Below are positions 1 to 7,789 of a stretch of 64,000 nt of DNA, in pieces. The stretch comes from Bacteroidia bacterium. GTDB lineage: Bacteria > Bacteroidota > Bacteroidia > Bacteroidales > UBA932. Position 1 is the stretch's first letter, and each line of letters begins with the position of its first letter. The notes beneath the pieces were generated by a model. That model saw nothing but the letters and a program-made list of their open reading frames with translations. It searched no databases and was not told where the DNA came from. Location of the stretch: assembly GCA_030537315.1 (NCBI GenBank), contig JAUNNZ010000006.1, forward strand, positions 1 to 64,000, in the 5' to 3' direction. Both the position numbers and the translations under genes were made by a program.

Positions 1-40
1 CCTTATTTACGCACTATGTATAAAATTTATCCACGGATGT

Positions 41-72
41 TTGGCATTGAGCCGAAATAATTCATAACTTTG
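41..72 (+). promoter_or_regulatory. Bacteroidetes-type promoter of a candidate small RNA
   Basis: TTG at 41-43 (TTTG at 40-43) is followed after 21 bp by TAACTTTG at 65-72, a full match to the -33/-7 pattern of the primary sigma factor in this phylum. Transcription should begin near 79. No convincing gene follows before a terminator at 111-151, so a short transcript is the simplest product. Confidence 0.6.
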
Positions 73-78
73 CTATTG

Positions 79-151
79 AAGTTTTTCATAGTTTAAGTTT
101 AGGTTAAGTAGCGGGGCACTTGCAGTGATGCAAGTACCTCGCGAATTTTTT
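79..151 (+). ncRNA. candidate small RNA of about 70 nt
   Basis: A consensus promoter ends at 72 and a strong intrinsic terminator lies at 111-151, so the predicted transcript is about 70 nt. It has an A/T-rich, weakly structured 5' half (79-110) and the terminator hairpin. It ends at the stop codon of the convergent lipoprotein gene and could overlap the 3' end of that mRNA. I do not recognise the RNA family. The 5' end is inferred from spacing, and a transcript read through from an upstream gene outside the window is an alternative. Confidence 0.4.
111..151 (+). terminator. intrinsic terminator of the candidate small RNA
   Basis: A 14-bp stem (111-124 with 129-142, one GU pair and one mismatch) closes a GTGA tetraloop and is followed by a six-T run at 146-151 on the plus strand. 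The minus-strand side has no T run, so it would not be a classic terminator for the lipoprotein gene that ends at 150. Confidence 0.7.
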
Positions 152-1256
152 ATGGAAACTGGAAAGCCGACACCGCCTTCAGTCCCGGAATCCCGAAATA
201 GGAAGGGGTGAGCGTGCCGTACAGCAGCACTCTCTGCCCGTGGATCCACGGGTGTTCCGGCAGCGAAAGCGCGTCGCGTATCCCGCCTGACGGAAGTTCC
301 ACCGAAAGGCAGTACTCCCTGTCCGAACTTACTGAACGGTCGCCGATTATGATATTGGTCGATTTCGAAAACGGTTCCTCGAATTCTATCTTCGTGGTGG
401 ATGTCGCGCATCCGACGATGTATCCGCAGACCCATACCTTCTTGCCGGCGTCGGTGCCGTCCAGGGCCGCCGCCCTGGCTTCGCTCACGCTCATCGCGTC
501 GTCGGCGTCACTGCCGCCACCGTTGTCGCCCCCTTCCACCAGCCTGTCGCTCAGCCACTCCCGCGTGGTGTCGACACCGATGCTGATGCCTCCTCCTTCG
601 GAGGGGAGGGCATCGGCGGATGCGGAGAGGTCGAGCGACAGCATCTGCCGGGCCTCGAGACGCTTCCGGAACAGTGTCCGCGTCACGTCGCCCTCATCGA
701 CCGTGACCGTGACCTCTCCGGGAGTGAGATAGGCGGTACGGGTTTCGTCATAGGCGTGCATGAGGCTTCCGCGCGAGTCCGATATATACAGTATACCCAG
801 CGGGAATGCCGTTTTGAAGCCTTTTTCAACGTTCAGCTTCAGGCCGCAGTTGACCATGCTGCAGGTCAGGGTGACCATGGCCTGCTCGCCCGCGCCCACA
901 ACCACTACCCGGGTGTCGCCGAAAACCGGGATCTCATAGCCGGGGCCGTCGAAAGGCGTGGATATCGCCGTGATGGTGTATGCGCCCGGTTTTACAAGGA
1001 GGTTCTCCGGAGAGTCGCCGAAGCGGCCCTCGTAGATGACGCTTTCGCCGGCATCGGTCACGGTAAGGATAAAATCGTCTGTGTCAGGGATGCCGCAGGC
1101 GTTTCCGCTTGAGCGGGTGCCGCCTTCGAAACCATCGAAAGCGATTCTGATAGAGGCATTTCCATCTTGGGAAATGAGATTGAAGCACGCGGTCGCCAGA
1201 AAGCCGACCGCCAGGATTGTGAGAGCAACTCTCGACACGGATTCAAAACACTTCAT
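150..1256 (-). CDS. DUF4493 / OB-fold (DUF6359-like) lipoprotein
   Basis: Predicted surface or periplasmic lipoprotein of 368 aa. A hydrophobic signal segment ends in FLATAC, making Cys24 the likely lipidated residue. Residues about 35-215 resemble the DUF4493 beta-sandwich of Bacteroidales lipoproteins (VTDAGESVIYEG, then KPGAYTITA). A Gly/Asp-rich linker near 240-252 leads to a C-terminal domain (about 255-368) that reads as the DUF6359 OB-fold type (SVSEARAAA, KKVWVCGYIVG). No catalytic motif is visible. The gene stands alone between the candidate small RNA and tRNA-Gly, and no clean promoter is seen upstream of 1256. Family calls are from memory of these signatures; function unknown. Confidence 0.75.
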   Translation of the reverse strand: MKCFESVSRVALTILAVGFLATACFNLISQDGNASIRIAFDGFEGGTRSSGNACGIPDTDDFILTVTDAGESVIYEGRFGDSPENLLVKPGAYTITAISTPFDGPGYEIPVFGDTRVVVVGAGEQAMVTLTCSMVNCGLKLNVEKGFKTAFPLGILYISDSRGSLMHAYDETRTAYLTPGEVTVTVDEGDVTRTLFRKRLEARQMLSLDLSASADALPSEGGGISIGVDTTREWLSDRLVEGGDNGGGSDADDAMSVSEARAAALDGTDAGKKVWVCGYIVGCATSTTKIEFEEPFSKSTNIIIGDRSVSSDREYCLSVELPSGGIRDALSLPEHPWIHGQRVLLYGTLTPSYFGIPGLKAVSAFQFP

Positions 1257-1367
1257 AGCTCTTGTTTTTAATGACGGACGAATATATCACAAGGCAGTTT
1301 GCAAACAATGGAATGAAAAAAAAGAAAAGGCAGAAAAATATGTATTTTAATGTTCTGAGTTATTTCT

Positions 1368-1375
1368 TATATTTG
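1368..1375 (+). promoter_or_regulatory. -7 element for tRNA-Gly (and possibly xylBA)
   Basis: TATATTTG at 1368-1375 matches TAnnTTTG and lies 25 nt before the mature tRNA 5' end. A weak TTT at 1346-1348, 19 bp upstream, could be the -33 element. No other promoter is visible between here and xylB, so the same transcript may continue into the xylose genes. Confidence 0.5.
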
Positions 1376-1399
1376 TAAACTGATTACTGAACAGTTTTT

Positions 1400-1470
1400 G
1401 CAGGATTAGCACATCGGTAGTGCATCGGCTTCCCAAGCCGAGGAGGCGGGTCCGACTCCCGTATCCTGCT
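1400..1470 (+). tRNA. tRNA-Gly(CCC)
   Basis: The acceptor stem pairs GCAGGAT (1400-1406) with ATCCTGC (1463-1469), with T1470 as discriminator. The D stem is GCAC/GTGC, the anticodon loop TTCCCAA gives anticodon CCC, and the T arm carries TCCGACT. CCA is not encoded. xylB starts 29 bp downstream with no terminator between them. Confidence 0.95.
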
Positions 1471-1499
1471 CGAATAATTACAACCAAATAAACCTTTCT

Positions 1500-2975
1500 A
1501 TGTATTCATTAGGCATCGATGTCGGCTCTTCATCTGTAAAAGTAGCTCTCCTGGACGTTAAAACCGGAAAGGGCGTATGCTCTTCCACAAACCCTAAATC
1601 AGAAGCACCTATCAAGGCTGCCCAGAAAGGCTGGGCGGAACAGGATCCACAGTCCTGGTGGAAGTATATGTGCGAGGGCATCAAGGAGATGTCAAAGGAG
1701 TATGACATGTCCCAGGTGGTCTCAATCGGTATTTCATATCAGATGCACGGCCTCGTGGCTGTCGACAAGGACATCAAGCCTGTACGTGACGCCATCATCT
1801 GGTGCGACTCCCGCGCCGTCGCCATCGGCGCCGAGGCGCTCAACAAGATAGGCTACGATAAATGTATGGAGCACCTGCTCAACTCTCCAGGCAACTTCAC
1901 GGCATCCAAACTCGCATGGGTAAAGCAGAACGAGCCTGTCACCTTCGAGAAGGTGTACAAGTTCATGCTTCCTGGCGACTACATCGCATATCTCCTCACC
2001 AACCAGGTGACCACTACAGCAACAGGCCTGTCAGAAGGTATCATGTGGGATTTCAAGGAGAACAAGCGCGCCGATTTCGTCACCGACAACTACGGCATCA
2101 CCGATGACAAATATTGCGACATCGTCCCTGCACTCGGCGTTCAGGGCCGCACCACAAAGGAGGTCGAACTCCTTCTCGGCATCCCTGAAGGCACCCCTGT
2201 CAGCTACCGCGCTGGCGACCAGCCGAACAACGCGTTCTCGCTGAACGTCCTCAAGCCGGGCGAAATCGCTGCTACCGGCGGTACCAGCGGCGTAGTCTAT
2301 GGCGTGACCGACCTGCCGAAGGCAGACCCTAAGTCACGCGTGAACACTTTCCTCCACGTGACCGACAGCCCTGACCCGCGTATGGGCGTCCTCCTCTGCA
2401 TCAACGGTACCGGTATCCTCAATGCTTGGTGCCGCCGCAACATCACCCCGGACCTCAGCTACTCGGAAATGAACAACCTTTCAGAGACTGTCCCTGTCGG
2501 TTCCGACGGCCTCGTCGTCCTGCCGTTCGGCAATGGCGCGGAGCGCGTGCTTGAGAACCGCAACATCGGCGCCCGCATCGTCGGCCTCGACCTTGTCCGC
2601 CACACCAAGGCACATATCCTCCGCGCAGAGCAGGAAGGCATCGCCTTCTCTTTCCGCTACGGTATCGATATCATGAAGGACCTCGGCCTCAAGCCTAACG
2701 TGATCCGCGCAGGCAAGGCCAACACCTTCCTCAATCCTATTTTCCGAATCACCCTCGCAACCCTCTGCGATGCGCGCATCGAACTCTTCGACACCGACGG
2801 TTCTCTCGGCGCGGCACGCGGCGCGGCCCTGGGTGCAGGCATCTACAAGACTGCAGACGAGGCTTTCGCAACACTCAACAAGGTTGAGGTGATCGAGCCT
2901 AATCCGGAATGGAAGGCACCTCTCGAAGAGGCTTACGCACGCTGGAAGGCAGAAGTTGAAAAATCGATAAACTAA
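1500..2975 (+). CDS. xylB: xylulokinase
   Basis: FGGY-family sugar kinase of 491 aa that phosphorylates D-xylulose to xylulose 5-phosphate for the pentose phosphate pathway. The N-terminus has the ATP-binding actin-like motif GIDVGSSSVKVALLD, the probable catalytic base is Asp240 in YRAGDQPNN, and GGTSGVVYG near 260 is the second nucleotide-binding signature. It lies 25 bp upstream of xylose isomerase, which fixes the substrate as xylulose rather than another polyol. No Shine-Dalgarno is present; the ATG follows an A/C-rich leader 29 bp after the tRNA. Length is normal for the family. Confidence 0.96.
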   Translation: MYSLGIDVGSSSVKVALLDVKTGKGVCSSTNPKSEAPIKAAQKGWAEQDPQSWWKYMCEGIKEMSKEYDMSQVVSIGISYQMHGLVAVDKDIKPVRDAIIWCDSRAVAIGAEALNKIGYDKCMEHLLNSPGNFTASKLAWVKQNEPVTFEKVYKFMLPGDYIAYLLTNQVTTTATGLSEGIMWDFKENKRADFVTDNYGITDDKYCDIVPALGVQGRTTKEVELLLGIPEGTPVSYRAGDQPNNAFSLNVLKPGEIAATGGTSGVVYGVTDLPKADPKSRVNTFLHVTDSPDPRMGVLLCINGTGILNAWCRRNITPDLSYSEMNNLSETVPVGSDGLVVLPFGNGAERVLENRNIGARIVGLDLVRHTKAHILRAEQEGIAFSFRYGIDIMKDLGLKPNVIRAGKANTFLNPIFRITLATLCDARIELFDTDGSLGAARGAALGAGIYKTADEAFATLNKVEVIEPNPEWKAPLEEAYARWKAEVEKSIN

Positions 2976-3000
2976 CAATACTTAATCACTATTATTATTT

Positions 3001-4308
3001 ATGTCACAGTATTTCCCACAGATCGATAAGATCAAATTCGAAGGCAAGGATTCAAAGAATCCTATGGCTTATCACTACTATGACCCTGAGAAGGTTGTAG
3101 CCGGCAAGAAGATGAAAGATTGGTTCAAGTTCGCAATGGCTTGGTGGCATACTCTCTGTGCAGAGGGCGCTGACCAGTTCGGTGGCGGTACCAAGACTTT
3201 CCCTTGGAATGCGGCTTCAAACCCTGTCGAGCGCGCTAAAGCTAAGGTTGACGCCGGCTTCGAAATCATGCAGAAGCTCGGTATCGAGTATTACTGCTTC
3301 CACGATGTTGACCTCGTTGACGAGGCTGCCACCATCGAGGAGTACGAGGCAAACCTCAAGGAGGTTGTCGCTTACCTCAAGGCAAAGCAGGCTGAGACCG
3401 GCATCAAGCTCCTCTGGGGCACTGCCAATGTATTCGGCAACAAGCGCTATATGAACGGTGCATCCACCAACCCTGATTTCAACACCGCAGCACGCGCTAT
3501 GGTCCAGATCAAGAACGCTATCGACGCTACCATCGAACTCGGTGGCCAGTGCTATGTATTCTGGGGCGGCCGTGAGGGTTATATGACTCTTCTCAACACC
3601 GATATGAAGCGTGAGAAGGAGCATATGGCAACAATGCTCACAATGGCACGCGACTACGCTCGCGCAAAGGGCTTCAAGGGAACATTCCTCATCGAGCCTA
3701 AGCCAATGGAGCCTACAAAGCACCAGTATGACGTTGATACCGAGACCGTAGTCGGCTTCCTTAAGGCACACGGTCTTGAGAAGGATTTCAAGGTCAACAT
3801 CGAGGTCAACCACGCCACTCTCGCAGGCCACACCTTCGAGCACGAACTCCAGTGCGCAGTCGATAACGGCATGCTCGGTTCCATCGATGCAAACCGCGGT
3901 GACTACCAGAACGGCTGGGATACCGACCAGTTCCCGATCGACCTCTATGAGCTCGTACAGGCTATGATGGTTATCATCAAGGGCAACGGCCTTGTAGGTG
4001 GTACCAACTTCGACGCCAAGACCCGCCGCAACAGCACGGATCTCCAGGACATCTTCATCGCTCACATCGCAGGTATGGATGTAATGGCACGCGCTCTCCT
4101 CGTTGCAGCTGACATCCTCGAGAACTCACCTATCCCTCAGATGGTCAAGGAGCGTTACGCTTCTTACGATGCCGGTATGGGTAAGGACTTCGAGAACGGC
4201 AAGCTCACTCTCGAGCAGGTTGTCGAGTTCGCCAAGAAGAACGGCGAGCCTAAGGCTATCAGCGGCCAGCAGGAACTTTACGAGGCAATCGTAAATATGT
4301 ACATCTAA
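3001..4308 (+). CDS. xylA: xylose isomerase
   Basis: Cytosolic metal-dependent isomerase converting D-xylose to D-xylulose, 435 aa, the length of group II enzymes. The catalytic His101/Asp104 pair is in FHDVDLVDE, the metal-ligand signature is [15 protein letters not shown], and HDANRGD-type chemistry is represented by SIDANRGD. Codon use is strongly biased to C-ending codons, suggesting high expression. It is cotranscribed with xylB and followed by a terminator at 4332-4360. Xylose could come from the GH31 alpha-xylosidase encoded 6 kb downstream. Confidence 0.98.
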   Translation: MSQYFPQIDKIKFEGKDSKNPMAYHYYDPEKVVAGKKMKDWFKFAMAWWHTLCAEGADQFGGGTKTFPWNAASNPVERAKAKVDAGFEIMQKLGIEYYCFHDVDLVDEAATIEEYEANLKEVVAYLKAKQAETGIKLLWGTANVFGNKRYMNGASTNPDFNTAARAMVQIKNAIDATIELGGQCYVFWGGREGYMTLLNTDMKREKEHMATMLTMARDYARAKGFKGTFLIEPKPMEPTKHQYDVDTETVVGFLKAHGLEKDFKVNIEVNHATLAGHTFEHELQCAVDNGMLGSIDANRGDYQNGWDTDQFPIDLYELVQAMMVIIKGNGLVGGTNFDAKTRRNSTDLQDIFIAHIAGMDVMARALLVAADILENSPIPQMVKERYASYDAGMGKDFENGKLTLEQVVEFAKKNGEPKAISGQQELYEAIVNMYI

Positions 4309-4331
4309 TCAGTACGTTACAATATTCATCA

Positions 4332-4360
4332 AGGTCCGCGAGGGTATCGCGGACCTTTTT
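4332..4360 (+). terminator. xylBA intrinsic terminator
   Basis: A perfect 9-bp stem, AGGTCCGCG (4332-4340) with CGCGGACCT (4348-4356), closes a 7-nt loop and runs into a T tract. It ends 13 bp before the start codon of the next gene. Confidence 0.9.
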
Positions 4361-4361
4361 G

Positions 4362-4369
4362 TATATTTG
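4362..4369 (+). promoter_or_regulatory. possible -7 element directly before the beta-barrel gene
   Basis: TATATTTG at 4362-4369 matches TAnnTTTG and sits only 4 bp before the ATG at 4374. With normal spacing transcription would begin at or just inside the start codon, giving a leaderless mRNA. No good -33 element is visible because the terminator hairpin occupies that space. Confidence 0.35.
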
Positions 4370-4373
4370 CCGT

Positions 4374-6326
4374 ATGAAAAGATTCTTAACATCGGTTTTG
4401 TTCGCCCTTCTGTGCTGCGTTGCAGTCTCTGCACAGGATAAATATAAGGTGGAGATCAAGAATGACCAGAAGATCATCAATGTCGACGCACTCGGCCTGC
4501 CGGGAACGATGACCGTGTCGGAAGTCTTGAGGATGTTGCCCGAGATTCTCAACCGTCCGACCCAGTCCATATTCGAAAACTATGATGTGCAGATGAACGG
4601 TTTCAGTGTCGGCAACAGCAAGGAGCAGTTCGTGTCGCAGACATTCCTGTCCGACGTTGCCGAAATCGTGATTTCTGAAGACCCTGTGACAAGCTATCAG
4701 ACCAACGGACACGGCGGCTCGATCAATTTCAAGCTCCGCTCCCAGAAGGAAGGCGCTTCAGGAAAAGTCAACATGTCGGCATATCTGCTGAATGAACTGC
4801 TTCCGACCCTTCAGTTCAATTACAACAGGAAGAAGTTCTCGTTTTACGCATGGGCGGCCTATGACCTGTATCGTCCGGCCACCACGTTCGAGGATAAAAT
4901 GGTGACCAGTCCCGAGCTGTCGTATTCATCCGATACCACGAAACAGAGAGTGGACTACCAGATGTTTCGTATGTATATGAAATATACGCCTACGGAGAAA
5001 GACGAACTGTCCGTGCAGTTCTTCCAGACATATTCAAAGGAAGATTACGATTATGCGCATTGCCAGATCGGTTCGCCACTGATAGAACAGTCGGCAAAGG
5101 ACAACAGTGCTCTGTCTCTTTCGACGAACTTGAAATATTCGCATCAGTTCATGCACTCGAAGCTTACGGCAGAAGCGAGATATGAGTACAATCCGTCAAG
5201 GAACGCTATGACCTTCGGTTCCAACAGGTTCTATAATATGGACAACAAGGTCGACAACTTCTCCGGAAAGCTCGATTACAAGTATACATTCGTCCCGAGA
5301 GGCAAGATGAAGGAGGGCTCGGTTACGGCCGGTGCGAACTTCAAGATGAACGGAGCCTCCAACCTCAGGCACGAGGAATTCAATCCGGGCCTGGGAACCA
5401 TAGTCAAGGATGCTGACATAAGTGGGAACAGTACCTATGTTTCACCATATCTGAAGACTGAATGGGCCATCGGCATAATGCGTCTTATGCTTTCTGCCGA
5501 GTATCAGATGTATAATTACAATATAAAAGAAGCCAATTCCGAACCGTTCAGCAAGCAGCAGAACGACTTCACCGGCAAGTTCATCGCCGGATTCCAGGTC
5601 GCGCCGCATCACCACGTGCGTTTCCTCGCAAACAGGTCCATCAGGCGTCCGAGCAACTTCCAGGTATATCCATATCCTATATATGACGTTGCCAAACGTT
5701 ATTATTACAAGGGTTCCACGAGCATAAGCCCTGAAGAATCCGGCGAAATAGGATTGGACTACATCACCGACCATACAAGCAAGCAGGGCGATTTCTTTAT
5801 GCTCAACGTCAACGCAAGCTACATCCACGTGGACGGGACGTTCGGTACCTCGGCCGTTTCCTCGTCAACTGAATATGGTTATCCTTATATGGCATTTGAG
5901 AACAACGGTACCAATGACATCCTCAAGGCCAGCGCGATGATACTCTATTCTGTAGGCAGGCTGTCAGTGTCTTTCTCCGGCAACATATTCAACAACAACA
6001 TAGTTGTCAAGGGTATCCCGGACCATTATACCTACTATTCGCTTGCCATATTGCCGACCCTCGGTTTCAACAACAACTGGTCACTTGCCCTCAGCGCGAT
6101 GTATTCCAGCCCGGTCAATACAAGGGATTCCGAACTGGGCCAGTCCTCTTTCGTGCACCTTCGTGTCAGCAAGAGTTGGGACAACGTAGTGCTGAGCCTT
6201 CAGGGCTTCCTTCCGCTCAGCGCCCGCGCGACAGACCTCACACTCAGCAACGACGGAATGTTCTCCATCCGCCGATACTTGCCTTATCAGGCTTATATGG
6301 GATTGGATGCCTCCTGGCGCTTTTAG
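4374..6326 (+). CDS. outer-membrane beta-barrel protein, TonB-receptor-like
   Basis: Outer-membrane protein of 650 aa with signal peptide MKRFLTSVLFALLCCVAVSA. A short plug-like region (about 30-125, TMTVSEVLRMLPEI through GHGGSINFKLRS) precedes alternating amphipathic strands to a C-terminal aromatic residue (DASWRF), as in the outer-membrane beta-barrel families related to TonB receptors (OMP_b-brl_3 type). There is no carboxypeptidase-like N-terminal domain and no SusD partner. The ATG at 4374 is preferred over an upstream TTG at 4359 because it begins the signal peptide. The stop overlaps that of the convergent esterase gene. Ligand unknown. Confidence 0.8.
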   Translation: MKRFLTSVLFALLCCVAVSAQDKYKVEIKNDQKIINVDALGLPGTMTVSEVLRMLPEILNRPTQSIFENYDVQMNGFSVGNSKEQFVSQTFLSDVAEIVISEDPVTSYQTNGHGGSINFKLRSQKEGASGKVNMSAYLLNELLPTLQFNYNRKKFSFYAWAAYDLYRPATTFEDKMVTSPELSYSSDTTKQRVDYQMFRMYMKYTPTEKDELSVQFFQTYSKEDYDYAHCQIGSPLIEQSAKDNSALSLSTNLKYSHQFMHSKLTAEARYEYNPSRNAMTFGSNRFYNMDNKVDNFSGKLDYKYTFVPRGKMKEGSVTAGANFKMNGASNLRHEEFNPGLGTIVKDADISGNSTYVSPYLKTEWAIGIMRLMLSAEYQMYNYNIKEANSEPFSKQQNDFTGKFIAGFQVAPHHHVRFLANRSIRRPSNFQVYPYPIYDVAKRYYYKGSTSISPEESGEIGLDYITDHTSKQGDFFMLNVNASYIHVDGTFGTSAVSSSTEYGYPYMAFENNGTNDILKASAMILYSVGRLSVSFSGNIFNNNIVVKGIPDHYTYYSLAILPTLGFNNNWSLALSAMYSSPVNTRDSELGQSSFVHLRVSKSWDNVVLSLQGFLPLSARATDLTLSNDGMFSIRRYLPYQAYMGLDASWRF

Positions 6327-7783
6327 TTCTGGACGCTGATCCTGAACGGGGTGAACGGCAGGCCTTCGACGCTCTTCAGATTGCCGGGCTTGAAGTCTCC
6401 CCAGCCATAGCGTATTTCCACAGGCTGGTCGATATCCGAGCAGTTGATGAACAGTGTCTGGATCTCAGGCTGGAAACGGGCCTCTGTGACAGGCACGACT
6501 GACCCGTCCTTTGCGACGATTTCAAGACCTTCTATCTCACATTCACGGCTGACGCCATTAGGGCAGTTCTTGAATTCCACCCATATCTGTGAGCCCATTG
6601 CAAAGCCCTGGCGAGGCTGCGGCTTGTATGCGCGGACCGCTTCCGGATAGGTGCAGGTTATGCGGCTGAAACCGTAGTCGCGGTTGAGCGCGAGATAGGC
6701 GAGACGTTCTCCGACAGGCTGCTTCTGGCACGGATGGATGTTTTTCTTCTCGTATGAGTAAACAAGGTCGTTGGTGACGATGATCGCGCAGTTGTCAACT
6801 GTGCGGGCAACCTCATGCTGAGCTTCGCGCAGAAGTGCCGCTGTGCCGCTCTGCACGCCCGTGTATGTATAAGGGGCAATTTCGCACATATAGAAAGGAA
6901 GCCGGCTGCCGTTGTCGCCGAAGTCGGAGCGCCATTGGCGGATGAGCTCGGTCATCCGTGAGACGAACCTTGCGTCCTCGCCGACGTTGGTGCAACCCTG
7001 ATACCAGATGAAACCCTTGGCTGTGTAGCCCTGGACCGGTTTCTGCATTCCGTTATACATTCTGTACGGAACGGTCCACTCCGTGTAGGAGTTGATCTTC
7101 TCCGGTGAAACGTCGTCGCCCCAGGCGGCAAGGGTTTCCTTCGGAAGCCAGCTTTCGACGGCGGCTCCGCCGCGAGGGAAGGAGAGGATGCCGACGGGTA
7201 CGTCAAGCATCTCATTGAGCTTGCGGGCGAAGAAGAATGCGGTCGCGCTCATGTCCGCGACGGTGTTGGCGCTGGCGTCGAGCCAGCCGTCGGTCTCGTG
7301 AACGTCATCGATAGGCTCGTCCGGCTGATAGATCTTGACGGTGAGCATACGGACCTTGTTTGTGAGTGCCGGTGCGGCGATCACTTCGGCCGCTCCCTCT
7401 ACAGGACAGTTGCCGAAACCCCTGATCGGCATCTCCATATTCGACTGGCCGGATGCAAGCCATACTTCTCCGATCAGGACGTTGTTGATGCTGAGCGACC
7501 CGCCGTCACCGCTGACCTTTATGCTGTAGCTGGTGTATGAAGCCGCAGGAGTCTTGACGTATACCTTCCAGACACCCTTGGAGTCGGTTTTTGCATTATA
7601 TGAACGGCCGTTCCAGCTTGTGGTCACTGAAACGGATGCGCCTGCGGAGGCATGGCCCCATACCATACATTCGGTGTTCTGCTGGAGAACCATTCCGTCG
7701 GAGCACGGCTGCTTGATGCTGAGTTTTGCCGATGCGCTTACGCATAGAAGAAGCGCGAGGGCGATGAACAATGACTTTTTCAT
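6323..7783 (-). CDS. sialate O-acetylesterase-like (SASA) carbohydrate esterase
   Basis: Secreted SGNH-fold esterase of 486 aa with signal peptide MKKSLFIALALLLCVSASA. The nucleophile is probably Ser114 in LASGQSNMEMP, followed by FIWYQGCTNV near 258-267 and the His350 motif IHPCQKQPVGERL, all typical of the SASA family that removes acetyl groups from sugars. An N-terminal beta-sandwich (about 20-105) and a C-terminal one frame the catalytic core. It starts 6 bp after the GH2 gene, so it is the last gene of a GH31-GH2-esterase operon. Acetylated hemicellulose is a better guess for the substrate than sialic acid given the neighbours. Confidence 0.88.
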   Translation of the reverse strand: MKKSLFIALALLLCVSASAKLSIKQPCSDGMVLQQNTECMVWGHASAGASVSVTTSWNGRSYNAKTDSKGVWKVYVKTPAASYTSYSIKVSGDGGSLSINNVLIGEVWLASGQSNMEMPIRGFGNCPVEGAAEVIAAPALTNKVRMLTVKIYQPDEPIDDVHETDGWLDASANTVADMSATAFFFARKLNEMLDVPVGILSFPRGGAAVESWLPKETLAAWGDDVSPEKINSYTEWTVPYRMYNGMQKPVQGYTAKGFIWYQGCTNVGEDARFVSRMTELIRQWRSDFGDNGSRLPFYMCEIAPYTYTGVQSGTAALLREAQHEVARTVDNCAIIVTNDLVYSYEKKNIHPCQKQPVGERLAYLALNRDYGFSRITCTYPEAVRAYKPQPRQGFAMGSQIWVEFKNCPNGVSRECEIEGLEIVAKDGSVVPVTEARFQPEIQTLFINCSDIDQPVEIRYGWGDFKPGNLKSVEGLPFTPFRISVQN

Positions 7784-7789
7784 TTTCGG

